Positions 24,737 to 34,172 of a stretch of DNA of 64,000 bases are shown here, one piece after another. Position 1 is the stretch's first letter. Every line of letters begins with the position of its first letter. The notes beneath the pieces are model-generated. The model saw nothing but the letters and a program-made list of their open reading frames with translations, ran no database searches and was not told the origin of the DNA. The DNA is taken from assembly GCA_030145245.1 (NCBI GenBank), contig JAQYWC010000073.1, forward strand, positions 100,729 to 164,728. The letters are read 5' to 3'. A program made the position numbers and the translations under genes. The DNA comes from Desulfobacterium sp. Its GTDB lineage: Bacteria; Desulfobacterota; Desulfobacteria; Desulfobacterales; Desulfobacteraceae.

Positions 24737-26533
24737 TCAGGGGGAGCCTTGGTACATGGCTGTTATCTCCTGCTGATAGCGCTCCCTGATCCTGGCTTTT
24801 TTCAGCTTCAGGGTCGGGGTCATCAAGCCGTTATCAATGGTGAACTCCGGTACGATAATGACCTTTTTGATGCTCTCAAATGAGGCGAGGTCGCGGTTTT
24901 TCTCCTCGATCTCGCCCTGGATCAACGCTTTTACTTCCTTGGATTGAACAAGATCTTCCACGGTTTCAAAGGGGATCCGGTTCTCCCTTGCCCAGTCTGA
25001 CACGGTGTCGGGATCCGGGGTCACCACGGCCGTTAAAAACCGCTCCCTGTCTCCCAGGATCATCACCTGGTTGATGTAGGTGCAGGTGGCAAGAATGCCT
25101 TCGATGGGCTCGGGGGCGATGTTTTTCCCCCCTGAGGTGATGATGAGATCCTTTTTCCTGCCCGTGACCCTGAGGTTGTCTGAACCGTCGATCTCCCCGA
25201 GATCCCCGGTCAAAAGCCACCCGTCTTTGGTCAGGGTTCCTGCTGTCTTTTCAGGCATCTTATAGTATTCCTTCATCACGTTGCGTCCCCTGAACAGGAT
25301 CTCTCCGTCCTTACCGGTTTTTTGTTCAATGCCCGGACCCGGCGGGCCCACCCATCCGAACCGGATGTCGTCATGGCGGGTGACGTTGGAGAAGGAGGTG
25401 TTTTCCGTCATGCCGATCCCCTCGAGCACCCTGATGCCGGCGCCGTGGAAGAATCTTATGATGTCGGGATTTATGGGGGCGGCCCCGCTGATGCACCAGC
25501 GCACCCGGTTGCCCAGGGCCTGGTGAATCTTTTCAAACACAAGTTTTGTTGCAACCTTGTATTTGAGGGTAAGCCAGAGGGGAAGGGGGCGCTTCTCAAC
25601 CTGGAGACGGGTCACCTCAGCCCCGGTGCCCAGAGCCCAGTTGAAAATCTTCAGGGCAATGCCTCCTTTTGCCTCGGCATTGGCCAGGATTTTTGCGTGG
25701 ATCTTCTCATAGATGCGGGGAACGCTTGCAAACCAGTGGGGCCGGGCAACCTTGATATCGTCGATCACCGTTGTCATGCTTCGGGCAAAAAAGGTGGGAG
25801 TCCCGCAGAGCAGGGCCGTGTACACGCAGGTCCGTGCAAACACATGGGCCAGGGGCAGGAACAGAAAGGTCTCGTCCCCAACCTGCCAGTCAAAGGTCAG
25901 GAAGGCTGACTGGGCCGTGAAGGTGATATTATCATGGGTCAGGACCGCTCCCTTTGGAACCCCGGTGGTTCCCGAGGTGTAGACAATGGCGGCCACATCC
26001 CCCGGACTCACTTCCCGGACCCTTGCGTTAAAATCCCCGGTGGAAATCTCTGTTCCAAGGCGCATAAAAACATCAAATCCCATGATCCAGTCGTCCTCTC
26101 CGGGATCGCCTTCAAACAGGATCACCCGCTCTATCCCGGGGATCTCGGCCCTGATCTCAAGAAGCTTGTCCAGCTGGGTATTGTCCTCGGCAAAAACGAT
26201 TCTTGCATCGGAATGGTTGATGATGTAGGCCATCTCCGTTGGAAGATTCGAGTGGTATATGCCCACGGTGGCGCAACCCATGGCCATGGCGGCAAGATCC
26301 GTGAGTACCCATTTGTAGCAGGAGTAACTGATCACGTTGACCTTGTCGTTCTTGTCAAGGCCCAGGGCCATGAGGCCCTTTGACACCGTTTCCACCTGGT
26401 CGTAAAATGCTTTCCAGGTGACGGTGGTCACCTCCTCATCCTGGCCGATCCACCGAAAGGCCGGGTCCCGGGGCGAGTTTTCCACGGTCTGTTCCAGCAT
26501 CTGAAAAACATTGGTAAAGTCGACGATATCCAT
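24737..26533 (-). CDS. Long-chain acyl-CoA synthetase (AMP-forming)
   Basis: 598 residues from ATG 26533, directly after AAAGGAGG; an ATG 33 bases further upstream (26566) lacks a ribosome site. ANL-family motifs are the P-loop YTSGTTGVPKGAVLTHDN, the acyl-pocket/adenylate region GIGMTENTSFSN, the hinge TGDLGEIDGSDNLRVTGR and the C-terminal KKDLIITSGGKNIAP. It activates fatty acids to acyl-CoA with ATP. It is monocistronic here; no beta-oxidation genes flank it. The substrate chain length cannot be read from sequence. Confidence 0.92.
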   Translation of the reverse strand: MDIVDFTNVFQMLEQTVENSPRDPAFRWIGQDEEVTTVTWKAFYDQVETVSKGLMALGLDKNDKVNVISYSCYKWVLTDLAAMAMGCATVGIYHSNLPTEMAYIINHSDARIVFAEDNTQLDKLLEIRAEIPGIERVILFEGDPGEDDWIMGFDVFMRLGTEISTGDFNARVREVSPGDVAAIVYTSGTTGVPKGAVLTHDNITFTAQSAFLTFDWQVGDETFLFLPLAHVFARTCVYTALLCGTPTFFARSMTTVIDDIKVARPHWFASVPRIYEKIHAKILANAEAKGGIALKIFNWALGTGAEVTRLQVEKRPLPLWLTLKYKVATKLVFEKIHQALGNRVRWCISGAAPINPDIIRFFHGAGIRVLEGIGMTENTSFSNVTRHDDIRFGWVGPPGPGIEQKTGKDGEILFRGRNVMKEYYKMPEKTAGTLTKDGWLLTGDLGEIDGSDNLRVTGRKKDLIITSGGKNIAPEPIEGILATCTYINQVMILGDRERFLTAVVTPDPDTVSDWARENRIPFETVEDLVQSKEVKALIQGEIEEKNRDLASFESIKKVIIVPEFTIDNGLMTPTLKLKKARIRERYQQEITAMYQGSP

Positions 26534-26812
26534 GGTGGCCTCCTTTAACGGATTGTTTTGAAACATATGCTTCCGGTTAGAAACGATCAGCAGACATGTA
26601 CCATTTATTGTGCGGGTATGGATGGGATTGTCAAGGTTTTTTGCATTGGGGGCAGGCTTATCTTGTTGCCCTTATTTTCACATTGGGATCAGGTTTAGGT
26701 TGGCGTTCCATCACGAAATATTGAAAAAAAGTCCGTAAAGGTGCTGGCATTTCAGATGTTCTGGTGATAGATTAGGAGATTTTTGAAACAGAATACAGCA
26801 ACAGGAGAGATG

Positions 26813-27109
26813 ATGGACAAGCTGAAAACGGTAAAAGCGATGCTTACCGGAATATTTAACAAAAACTATGACCTTGAGTTCGAGAGTGTTGATGATTCCG
26901 ATTTTCTTCAGATCATCAAAACCGGAATAGAAAAAGTGGAAGAGGCCGATCCCGGTGTCTTTGATGAGCTGCTGGAGCACGCCATCGAAGAGTACACACA
27001 GGTCTGGCTCAGGCTTGCAAGCGAGGACAAAGTTGCGCTTGATGAGCAGGAGGAGAGGACGGAGGCAAGAAAAACGTTCCTTGAATTTTTCAATGGGGAT
27101 CAATCCTGA
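26813..27109 (+). CDS. Small acidic helical protein of unknown function
   Basis: 98 residues from ATG 26813 (GGAG five bases upstream); TTG 26783, with its own AGGAG, would give 108. The sequence is rich in Glu/Asp, predicted mostly helical, with no Cys, no signal peptide and no motif I recognise. Composition, a ribosome site and a terminator right after the stop support it over the overlapping minus-strand frame. It is flanked by unrelated genes and gives no clue to function. Confidence 0.6.
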   Translation: MDKLKTVKAMLTGIFNKNYDLEFESVDDSDFLQIIKTGIEKVEEADPGVFDELLEHAIEEYTQVWLRLASEDKVALDEQEERTEARKTFLEFFNGDQS

Positions 27110-27123
27110 GCACCTGTACACGT

Positions 27124-27156
27124 AAGGGGACGCTTCTATGGAAGCGTCCCCTTTTG
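27124..27156 (+). terminator. Rho-independent terminator
   Basis: Thirteen-base perfect arms AAGGGGACGCTTC / GAAGCGTCCCCTT with loop TATG and a TTTTG tail, between convergent genes. GGGGACGCTTC recurs at 61075. Confidence 0.85.
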
Positions 27157-27157
27157 T

Positions 27158-27904
27158 TTACTCGGTTTCAAGGCTCTTTCTCCGCTCGGACTCGGTCCAG
27201 TCGATGCGCCCCATGAGTCCCTGGATGATTGCAACCTCACGCTTGTCAAGGCCTGCCCGTCCAAATATCCGCCTGAAGGTTCTCAAAATATGTTCGGGGT
27301 TCTGGGGATTTAGAAAATCGATGTCGCACAGGGTTTTTTGCATGTGGGCGTACATGCTGCTGAGATCTTCTCCGGTTGCAGGGGGCTTTGATCCGGTCTT
27401 GAGGGCAATGGTTTTTCCAAGGGCCTTGGAGATCTCATAGAGACAGATTCCGGTTGCATGGGAGAGATTCATGGATGCGTAGGCACTTTCCGTGGGGATG
27501 GTGACGAAGTGCTGGCAGAGTTCCAGTTCCGAAGTGTAGAGCCCGTGGTCCTCCCTTCCCATGACAAGGGCGCATCTGATGTCGTCCCCTTGGGATGCAA
27601 CGGTTTCACCAAAATCCTCCGGGGGCAGGAAATCCTGGCGGTACTTTCCAAAGCGCCGTGTGGTGCCAAAGGCAAGGTGGCAGTCCTTGAGGGCCTCCTC
27701 CAGGGTGTCGACCACCATGGCGTTCTCAAGGAGGGGCAGGGCGGACAGGGCCATCTTTTTTGCTTCGAGGCCGTTAAAGTCTTTGCATGGGTTGACAATG
27801 CGAAGGTTTGAAAATCCAAAGTTCATCATGGCCCTGCATACAGAACCGATATTAAGGGGGCCCTGGGGCTCCACAAGCACGACGGCGAGGTTGTCAGTTT
27901 TCAT
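27158..27904 (-). CDS. trmJ: SpoU/TrmH-family RNA 2'-O-methyltransferase, TrmJ-like
   Basis: 248 residues. SPOUT motifs: LVEPQGPLNIGSVCRAM at the N-terminus, VMGREDHGLYTSELELC and IPTESAYASMNLSHA, which form the knotted S-adenosylmethionine site. A C-terminal extension of ~80 residues is typical of TrmJ, which methylates the ribose of residue 32 in tRNAs. Exact target (tRNA versus rRNA) is not proven by sequence. Its start overlaps the end of the upstream membrane-protein gene by 11 bases, suggesting co-transcription. Confidence 0.85.
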   Translation of the reverse strand: MKTDNLAVVLVEPQGPLNIGSVCRAMMNFGFSNLRIVNPCKDFNGLEAKKMALSALPLLENAMVVDTLEEALKDCHLAFGTTRRFGKYRQDFLPPEDFGETVASQGDDIRCALVMGREDHGLYTSELELCQHFVTIPTESAYASMNLSHATGICLYEISKALGKTIALKTGSKPPATGEDLSSMYAHMQKTLCDIDFLNPQNPEHILRTFRRIFGRAGLDKREVAIIQGLMGRIDWTESERRKSLETE

Positions 27905-28985
27905 TCGTGTTCCATTTATTTAAAACAAGTTCAATAATAAGGGCGCACTCGAGCCCAAAGGGAAGATAGCCGAAATATCCAAGTCCCGGCATTTCAAAGA
28001 TCTCCACTGCATGGACAAAGGGAATCGAGTAGTGCCACTTTGCAAGGCTGTAATAGTTCCACATCTCCCAGAAAAAGCCGCATACCAGTGCCGAAAGGGC
28101 ATGGGAGACCACCTGGTTCCACTCCCCCCTGGTTGTCTCCCCAAGGATGGTGGGTTCGCCTGCAAGGGTCCGGGCGCTTACAATTATCACAAAGGGCGCT
28201 ATCCACACCAGGAAAAAAAGATAGTCCGGACGGATTCCGATTAAAAAGAGGCAGATAGAGGAGAGAACAAGGGCGGCAAAGGCAAAAGCCCTTGAACAGG
28301 CAAATCCGATTTTTAAAAAGTTGCTGAATCCCTTCCTGAAAACGGGACGGGTGGCAAGCAGGGCCTGTACGCTTGCCACGGCCGGCAGCACCGTTGAAAA
28401 GGATAGAGTGGCAAGGAGGCAGTAGGTCAGCGGTGTATAGTCCGGGGTGTCGTAGTACCAGTTGGAGGCAAAGCGGTTAAGATATTCAAAGATCCACCAG
28501 AAGAGGGCGCTCACCAAAAATAGTATGGCAAAGCGTTTGGGCCTTTTTGTCAGGGGGCAGGTGCCGCTTACCTTGACGGTGAGCCCGTTCACCAGGATGA
28601 TGAACATGAGCCACAGGGGGAAGAAGGTGTGGTTCTGGAGGGGGGCAAACCAGGAAAACCGTGTCCAGGCAAGTATCCAGAAGACGATCAGGCCGACCCC
28701 GGCCCCCTTACCCCACCAGGGAAGGGGGAATCGGATCCCTCGTTCCTGCCTGAGCCCGTGGCCGGATCTGACTCCTTTGATGATAAAGGGGAAAACAAAG
28801 GCCAGGCATATTGTCAGTCCCAGGACGAACAGGTCCGGTGAAAACTGAGCATGGGGTTGGTACACAGGCCTGGGCGGAAAATGAAGATAGGGCGCAAGGG
28901 GGTTCCCAAAGAAAACCGTTCCGGCAACAGGCATTGCCAGGATGAGAATCACCGGTATTGCCAGGGTTTTAATGAACGCCTTCAT
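27894..28985 (-). CDS. Polytopic membrane protein of unknown function
   Basis: 363 residues, with roughly eight to ten hydrophobic spans including a start-proximal one. Conserved-looking features are aromatic-rich cytosol/membrane-edge segments (WWIFEYLNRFASNWYY and FFWEMWNYYSLAKWHY) and a C-terminal GLGYFGYLPFGLECA. The repeated W-x-x-(E)-x-x-N-aromatic pattern suggests an internal duplication. I recognise no transporter or enzyme family. The overlap with trmJ indicates an operon but not a function. Confidence 0.75.
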   Translation of the reverse strand: MKAFIKTLAIPVILILAMPVAGTVFFGNPLAPYLHFPPRPVYQPHAQFSPDLFVLGLTICLAFVFPFIIKGVRSGHGLRQERGIRFPLPWWGKGAGVGLIVFWILAWTRFSWFAPLQNHTFFPLWLMFIILVNGLTVKVSGTCPLTKRPKRFAILFLVSALFWWIFEYLNRFASNWYYDTPDYTPLTYCLLATLSFSTVLPAVASVQALLATRPVFRKGFSNFLKIGFACSRAFAFAALVLSSICLFLIGIRPDYLFFLVWIAPFVIIVSARTLAGEPTILGETTRGEWNQVVSHALSALVCGFFWEMWNYYSLAKWHYSIPFVHAVEIFEMPGLGYFGYLPFGLECALIIELVLNKWNTNEN

Positions 28986-29033
28986 ATGCCTCCTGGAAAT
29001 ATGTTGTAAACAACCGCAGTGCCTGTTTTAAAA

Positions 29034-29486
29034 TTACCCTTTTTTATCCGTGGAATCAAGGAGCAGGGTCACGGGGCCTGAGTTGGTGAGACTCACGTCC
29101 ATCATGGCCCGGAACCTGCCGGTTGCCGTGGTGATTCCAAGGCTTTTGCCGGTTTCGACAAAATGGTTGTACAGGGCCTCGGCCATTTCAGGCGGGGCCG
29201 CCTTGACAAAGGAGGGGCGCCTGCCCCGGGAGCAGTCTGCCATGAGGGTGAACTGGGAGATGACCAGGAGTTCCCCTTTTATGTCCGTAAGGGACAGGTT
29301 CATCTTGCCCTTTTCATCCTCAAAGATCCGAAGCTTGGTTATCTTGTCGCAGAGCTTTTCTGCATCGGTTTCAGAATCGTTCTCCTCAACCCCCAGCAAC
29401 ACAACAAGTCCAGCCTTTATGGCTCCTGTGATTTCGTCCTCAACCCGGACCTCTGCCCGGGTGACCCGCTGTATGACGGCTCTCAT
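29034..29486 (-). CDS. dtd: D-aminoacyl-tRNA deacylase
   Basis: 150 residues from ATG 29486, which overlaps the stop of the upstream PHP gene (ATGA) and gives the canonical opening [13 protein letters not shown]. Family motifs are [17 protein letters not shown] and the late [11 protein letters not shown] (the Gly-cisPro-like element). The enzyme removes D-amino acids (and glycine from tRNA-Ala) mischarged on tRNA. It is part of a minus-strand quality-control-like group with trmJ, although the other members are unrelated. Confidence 0.95.
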   Translation of the reverse strand: MRAVIQRVTRAEVRVEDEITGAIKAGLVVLLGVEENDSETDAEKLCDKITKLRIFEDEKGKMNLSLTDIKGELLVISQFTLMADCSRGRRPSFVKAAPPEMAEALYNHFVETGKSLGITTATGRFRAMMDVSLTNSGPVTLLLDSTDKKG

Positions 29487-30367
29487 GGGTTCTCTTCCTT
29501 CCATTGATAGAGCCGGGGAAGGCTCCAGTTTGTGTCAAATCCAAGTTTATGAAGGGTCTCAACGGCCCGGTCCATGTTTTTGCCGATGTCGGAAACACCG
29601 TGGGAGTCGTCCCCGGGAATAACCGTTATTCCCATTTTTTGTGCAAGTTCAAGGATGGGGGCTGTTATATACGGTTCCCTGGCGCCCTTGGCTAAGGCCC
29701 TGAGGTTGTAGTCCATGACGGTTTTCCGCTCTTTGATCAGTTCCAGGTTTCTCACGATCTTCTGCCAGATGGATGGTTTCTTTATCCTTGTTTCATAGTC
29801 GTGGTCAAAGATCCGTACCAGGTCAAAATGGCCCACAACCGCGGGATCGATGGCCTGGATCATCTCATACTGCTGGTCAAAGTAGCGTTCATAGAGAGCG
29901 TCGATGCCGCCAAGCCGCAGTGCCGTTTCTATGTATTGCTTTCTTGAAAAGTCGAATCCCAGGTCGTCCACATGGTGCAGGGAGCCGACGATGTAATCGG
30001 GTTTGTGTTTGGCAATCATCCCGGGCACAATGGTATCGTAGCCGGAATAGGTCTCGGTCTCAAAGGCCGTGAATATCCGGATCTCTTTTTTGTATTTCTC
30101 CTTGAGGCGGTTGCATTCTTGGATGTAGGCTTCAAAGATGGCAAGCATATCCCCGCAATCAAGGTTTTCCTTAACCTCGTCCGGGTATCTGAGCGTCTCC
30201 TTGTGGGCTGGCAGGTGTTCGGTGATGCCGACCCAGGCAAAGCCAAGTTCCATGTAGCGGTTGATGATCTCTTCGAGCCTGTCCCTTGCGTGGAAGCAGA
30301 ACTGGCGGCTGTGGCCTCCGTGTATTGATACGTGCGCTATAGGTTCCATGGTCTGTTGGGGTATCAT
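29483..30367 (-). CDS. PHP-domain phosphoesterase, histidinol-phosphatase-like
   Basis: 294 residues. PHP metal-site motifs: [15 protein letters not shown] near the N-terminus, [34 protein letters not shown] and a late [12 protein letters not shown]. This order fits the HisK/histidinol-phosphatase branch, which dephosphorylates histidinol phosphate with a trinuclear metal centre. No his genes are nearby, so another phosphate ester is possible. The start is uncertain: ATG 30367 has AGGAG directly adjacent and ATG 30349 has none at proper distance. Confidence 0.82.
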   Translation of the reverse strand: MIPQQTMEPIAHVSIHGGHSRQFCFHARDRLEEIINRYMELGFAWVGITEHLPAHKETLRYPDEVKENLDCGDMLAIFEAYIQECNRLKEKYKKEIRIFTAFETETYSGYDTIVPGMIAKHKPDYIVGSLHHVDDLGFDFSRKQYIETALRLGGIDALYERYFDQQYEMIQAIDPAVVGHFDLVRIFDHDYETRIKKPSIWQKIVRNLELIKERKTVMDYNLRALAKGAREPYITAPILELAQKMGITVIPGDDSHGVSDIGKNMDRAVETLHKLGFDTNWSLPRLYQWKEENP

Positions 30368-30401
30368 CTCCTGTTTTTTAAATCAAGTGGGAATGGGCGT
30401 T

Positions 30402-31670
30402 TCAGAGCCGCTGGATGATGTAGAGAAAGGTGGGAAGGCGGCTCAGGCACTTGAGCCGGTTGAACTCGAACACCATCTCCCTTGATGGCCGGTTGATGGT
30501 AAGTGGTGAGAGGTAGACGGTTCCCTTGGACTTTGCGTGGGGAAAATTTTCCCTGACAAGTCTTAAAAAGGAAGGGTAGTGTCCCTTGGGCAGGCTCTCG
30601 TCCATGATGAAGTTGCATGTGATCTCAATGTTGGGATACCTGTGGTTGATGGCCTGGATGGTTTCAAACGCCTCTTCCACCTTGGCCACGGTGATGGGTT
30701 TCCCCAGTTTGTCCAGGGTCTCCTGGTCCGCAGATTCCAGTCCGATGTTGATGTAGGTGTTGGAGAAGAGGCGGTTGAGCTGGTCAAACAGGCCGGGGTC
30801 GGTATCAAGCAGGGAGTCCACGCTGCCGAACAGAAAGAGGTTGCTTCCCCCAAGGTTTGCGCGGTCAAGACCCAAAAGCGCCAGGGATTGTTCGGCTGCA
30901 AACACGATCAACTCCCTGCCTGCCGCAAGGGCGTCGTGCTCTCCTAAAAACAGGGAGTTGTAGTTGGATCTGTCCTTATTATATAGCTTTTTCAGCGCCA
31001 GGATCTGTTGGGTGATCTCTTCCCTTGTTTTCAGGGCAAAGGGGTGGTCGGTCTTGATGCGGCAGAACCTGCATTTGTAGAGGCAGCCCTGGGAGATGGT
31101 CAGGGGAATGATGTCATAGTCCACATGCCGGGCATCCGGGGGCATGACCGTGACCCTTCCACCGGATATCTCAAACAGCTGTTGGGCACGTTGACCCAGG
31201 GTTTCGGGGGTGATTGCACAGGCCTGGTCCAGAAAACGGCCCACCTGGGAAGGCACCCCGTTTACCGACTCCCTGATCTCAATGAGTCTTTGGTGCCAGG
31301 CTTCGGTAAGGTCCTTTACGGCAGGCTCTTTAAACGGTTTGCCCCCGATGATGGCGTTGGTCGGGTATTGGAGGTTGGGAAGGTAGTACTCGCCGGTGGC
31401 CTCGAACACCCCGGTATATCCTCCGTTGGAGTAGTATACCCAGTCGTCGCCCCGGGTTCGCTTGAGCCATTCATTGGGGTGAATCCACTGCCGGGTCCTG
31501 CCAACCGCCCGGACGATCTCGTGGTTGAGGTTAAAGTGAAGCACCGCATCCCGGGTTTTTATTTCCGAGTAGACCCCGTACCGGACAGGGTAGCTGATCT
31601 TGGTGTAGGTGTCTGACCCTTCTTTATTCAGGGTTATCGAGGTTTCCTTGTTGCCATAGCTCTCAGTCAT
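30402..31670 (-). CDS. Radical SAM protein of unknown specificity
   Basis: 422 residues. The radical SAM cluster motif CxxxCxxC is C196, C200, C203 (SQGCLYKCRFCRIKTD), unusually late because of a ~190-residue N-terminal domain without cysteines in a cluster pattern. Downstream are GEHDALAAGRELI, SVDSLLDTDPG and NIGLESADQETLDKLGKP, typical of the Elp3/MiaB-like barrel half. It binds SAM and a [4Fe-4S] cluster; the substrate is unknown. The PHP gene follows 34 bases downstream. Confidence 0.85.
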   Translation of the reverse strand: MTESYGNKETSITLNKEGSDTYTKISYPVRYGVYSEIKTRDAVLHFNLNHEIVRAVGRTRQWIHPNEWLKRTRGDDWVYYSNGGYTGVFEATGEYYLPNLQYPTNAIIGGKPFKEPAVKDLTEAWHQRLIEIRESVNGVPSQVGRFLDQACAITPETLGQRAQQLFEISGGRVTVMPPDARHVDYDIIPLTISQGCLYKCRFCRIKTDHPFALKTREEITQQILALKKLYNKDRSNYNSLFLGEHDALAAGRELIVFAAEQSLALLGLDRANLGGSNLFLFGSVDSLLDTDPGLFDQLNRLFSNTYINIGLESADQETLDKLGKPITVAKVEEAFETIQAINHRYPNIEITCNFIMDESLPKGHYPSFLRLVRENFPHAKSKGTVYLSPLTINRPSREMVFEFNRLKCLSRLPTFLYIIQRL

Positions 31671-31787
31671 TTGAAAAACCTATCCCTGGAAAAACGAGAA
31701 GTCAAGGGGAATATTATGGTTCCTGGCAGGGGAAAACAGCCCCTGGCAAGGGGCAACCGGGTCCCTCCCGGATTTCGTGTTTTTTCC

Positions 31788-31815
31788 TTGAAAAATATTG
31801 GCATTGCTGTATCCT
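31788..31815 (+). promoter_or_regulatory. Candidate sigma-70 promoter for hflKC
   Basis: TTGAAA-N16-TATCCT, about 57 bases before the hflK start. Confidence 0.4.
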
Positions 31816-31871
31816 CAATTATTTAAGAACGTCTTTTAAATGTTATAAATAACCATGATAGGAATCTATTT

Positions 31872-32951
31872 ATGAACTGGGATTGGGATAAGCTCAGAGA
31901 GAAACAGGAAAAGTACGAGCATAGTCAGAGCGGCGGCGGCATACCAAAGCCTCCCCAGATGGATGATGTCCTGAATAAATTTAAGCATTTCAGGTTTCCG
32001 GGCGGAATATTGCTGATCGTTGTCCTGCTCGTTCTCTTTTTTGGAAGTTCGGTTTTTTTCACTGTAGGGGTTGACGAAGTCGGAGTGATCCAGCGGTTTG
32101 GCAAGTATGACCGCATCAGTCAGCCGGGTTTGAATTTCAAGCTGCCTTCGGGCATCGAAAGTGTGACAAAGGTCAAGATCAAGCGGGTCCTCAAGGAGGA
32201 GTTTGGTTTCAGGACCAATACCTTCAGTAACTCAAGGTTCTCCAATGACAGCGAGAATCTGGGGGCGTCGCTGATGCTCACCGGCGATCTCAATGTTGCC
32301 GTTGTGCCCTGGATTGTGCAGTACAGGATTTCGGATCCCTATAAGTATCTGTTTAAGGTCAAGGATGTGAACTCCATCCTCAGGGATATGGCCGAGGCAA
32401 CCATGCGAACCGTAGTGGGTGACCGGAGCATCAATGAGGTGATCTCCAAGCGTGAAGAGATCGCCGTAGCTGCCAAGGAACGTCTCCAGGAGGAGATGAC
32501 CCAGGCTGAGACAGGTATTCACATCGTGACCATTGAGATGAAGAAAACCAATGTGCCGGAGCGGGTGCAGCCGTCCTTCAACGAGGTCAATGAGGCGGGT
32601 CAGGAGAAAGAACAGCTCATCTATAAGGCAAGGGAGGATTTGAACAAGGCGATTCCCGCAGCCAGGGGTGAGGCAAGAAGGGTTGTCAAGGATGCCGAAG
32701 GATATGCCCTGGACCGGGTTAACCGTGCCAAGGGTGACGCGGCAAGGTTTACCTCGCTTTACCGGGAGTATGTCAAGGCGAAGGATATCACGGAAAAACG
32801 CCTCTACCTCGAGGCCATGGCCGAGGTTCTGCCAAAGCTTGGGAAAAAATATGTTATTGATTCGGAGCAGTCGAACATGCTTCCTCTGCTCAATATGGGC
32901 GGGGGGGCAACGCTTAACGATGGGCTCAAGGGAGATGGTGGCAGAAAATGA
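31872..32951 (+). CDS. hflK: HflK, SPFH membrane protein modulating FtsH
   Basis: 359 residues. A polar N-terminal segment, one transmembrane span (~46-66, GGILLIVVLLVLFFGSSVFF), then a band-7/SPFH domain starting VDEVGVIQRFGKYD and a helical C-terminal half rich in charged residues. HflK and HflC form a large cage around FtsH in the inner membrane and restrain its proteolysis. ATG 31872 follows a weak ribosome site. hflC overlaps by 4 bp. Confidence 0.95.
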   Translation: MNWDWDKLREKQEKYEHSQSGGGIPKPPQMDDVLNKFKHFRFPGGILLIVVLLVLFFGSSVFFTVGVDEVGVIQRFGKYDRISQPGLNFKLPSGIESVTKVKIKRVLKEEFGFRTNTFSNSRFSNDSENLGASLMLTGDLNVAVVPWIVQYRISDPYKYLFKVKDVNSILRDMAEATMRTVVGDRSINEVISKREEIAVAAKERLQEEMTQAETGIHIVTIEMKKTNVPERVQPSFNEVNEAGQEKEQLIYKAREDLNKAIPAARGEARRVVKDAEGYALDRVNRAKGDAARFTSLYREYVKAKDITEKRLYLEAMAEVLPKLGKKYVIDSEQSNMLPLLNMGGGATLNDGLKGDGGRK

Positions 32952-33889
32952 TGAAGTTTAAAGGAGTCGTGTTAGGGGTGTTGGCTCTGGCCGTCGTTGT
33001 CCTGTTTGCTTCGGCCTATGTTGTAGATGAGACAGAGCAGGTGGTGGTCACCCAGTTTGGAAAGGTGGTTGGAACGCCTGTGACAGAACCGGGATTGAAC
33101 TTTAAGATCCCCTTTGTCCAGAAGGCCACCTTTTTTCCGAAAAACCTCCAGGAGTGGGATGGTGATCCGGGGCAGGTTCCCACCAAGGATAAAACCTATA
33201 TCATGGTCGACACCTTTGCCAGGTGGAAGATTGTCGATCCTATAAAATATTTTCAGTCCGTGAACAACATGGTGACCGCCATGGGGCGTCTCGATGATAT
33301 TATCGATCCTGCCATGCGGAACTTTTTAACCTCCTATCGCCTGATCGAGAGCGTCAGGAACAGCGACCGGCCCATGGATACCTTTGGTGTCGTCGGAGAA
33401 GAGGATGGGGAGCAACACTCCAAGTACAAGATCAAGGTTGGGCGAAGTGAAATCACCCGGCGGATCCTGGAGCAGGCCCAGCCTAAGCTTGAGCGGTTCG
33501 GCATCGAGCTTGTGGATGTCAAGATCAAGCGTATCAACTATGTTGAAAAGGTCAGGGAAGCGGTTTATGGCCGGATGATTGCCGAGCGGAAGCAGATTGC
33601 CGAAAAATTCCGTTCAGAAGGCCGGGGTGAGGCAAGCAACATACGGGGTGACAAGGAGAAGGAGCTGCAGCAGATCAGGTCTGAGGCTTACAAGACTGCC
33701 CAGGAGGTCAAGGGTGGTGCGGATGCTGAGGCTGCTGAGATCTATGCGTCGGCATACGGTGTGGATCCTGATTTCTACTCGTTTGTAAGAACCCTTGATG
33801 TTTACAAGAAGGCCCTTGACAGGTCAAGTACCCTTGTTCTTTCAACGGACTCAGAGTTTATGAAATATTTCAAGTCGATTAAAAACTAG
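32948..33889 (+). CDS. hflC: HflC, SPFH membrane protein modulating FtsH
   Basis: 313 residues, starting within the hflK stop (ATGA). One N-terminal transmembrane span (~5-24) with an outward-facing SPFH domain (VDETEQVVVTQFGKVVG) and long coiled-coil C-terminal part (EKELQQIRSEAYKTAQEV). The conserved pairing and overlap with hflK are the family norm. A strong hairpin ends the operon. Confidence 0.95.
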   Translation: MMKFKGVVLGVLALAVVVLFASAYVVDETEQVVVTQFGKVVGTPVTEPGLNFKIPFVQKATFFPKNLQEWDGDPGQVPTKDKTYIMVDTFARWKIVDPIKYFQSVNNMVTAMGRLDDIIDPAMRNFLTSYRLIESVRNSDRPMDTFGVVGEEDGEQHSKYKIKVGRSEITRRILEQAQPKLERFGIELVDVKIKRINYVEKVREAVYGRMIAERKQIAEKFRSEGRGEASNIRGDKEKELQQIRSEAYKTAQEVKGGADAEAAEIYASAYGVDPDFYSFVRTLDVYKKALDRSSTLVLSTDSEFMKYFKSIKN

Positions 33890-33900
33890 GTAGAAATGAA

Positions 33901-33938
33901 TACGGGGTTGTGAAGCCATCTGGATTCACAACCCCGTA
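33901..33938. terminator. Hairpin between hflC and the convergent microprotein gene
   Basis: Fourteen-base perfect arms TACGGGGTTGTGAA / TTCACAACCCCGTA with a 10-base loop. T-runs are weak on both sides, so it may serve both directions. Confidence 0.7.
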
Positions 33939-33958
33939 ATTCATATTCAAAAACTCAC

Positions 33959-34057
33959 TTATTTCCCCTTACGTCTCTGGTGCCTTGTTCTTGCAAGGAG
34001 TTTTCTGTGTTTATGTTTTCTCATCTTTTTTCTTCTTTTCTTAATAACACTACCCAA
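33959..34057 (-). CDS. 32-residue highly basic AURKAIP1/COX24-type (bS22-like) ribosomal microprotein
   Basis: Read on the minus strand from TTG 34057 to TAA 33959: M-GSVIKKRRKKMRKHKH then RKLLARTRHQRRKGK, 32 residues, about half Lys/Arg. The pattern GSVIKKRRKKM...KKHRKLL..TRHQRR is that of the tiny COX24/AURKAIP1-domain proteins that bind bacterial ribosomes. Support is strong: a full-length Shine-Dalgarno (AAAGGAGGTGATC, 34061-34073 reversed) sits eight bases before the TTG. It is too short for usual gene calling. It lies between hflC and a HExxH gene, convergent with hflC. Confidence 0.85.
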   Translation of the reverse strand: MGSVIKKRRKKMRKHKHRKLLARTRHQRRKGK

Positions 34058-34172
34058 AAAGATCACCTCCTTTATCAGGTTTTTTATATATTTAACTTTA
34101 CAATCCGTTAATCGCTATACATAACATATAGATTTGGAATCTGTCCATTCTTTTTTGAAAGGAGCCTTTGGG

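Noticed and set aside
26711..27121. 136-residue minus-strand frame overlapping the small acidic protein gene
   Set aside because: The plus-strand frame has ribosome sites and a terminator immediately after it; the minus frame has neither.
34061..34076. GATCACCTCCTTT, identical to a 16S rRNA 3' end
   Set aside because: No rRNA precedes it; it is the reverse complement of the strong ribosome site of the microprotein gene on the minus strand.
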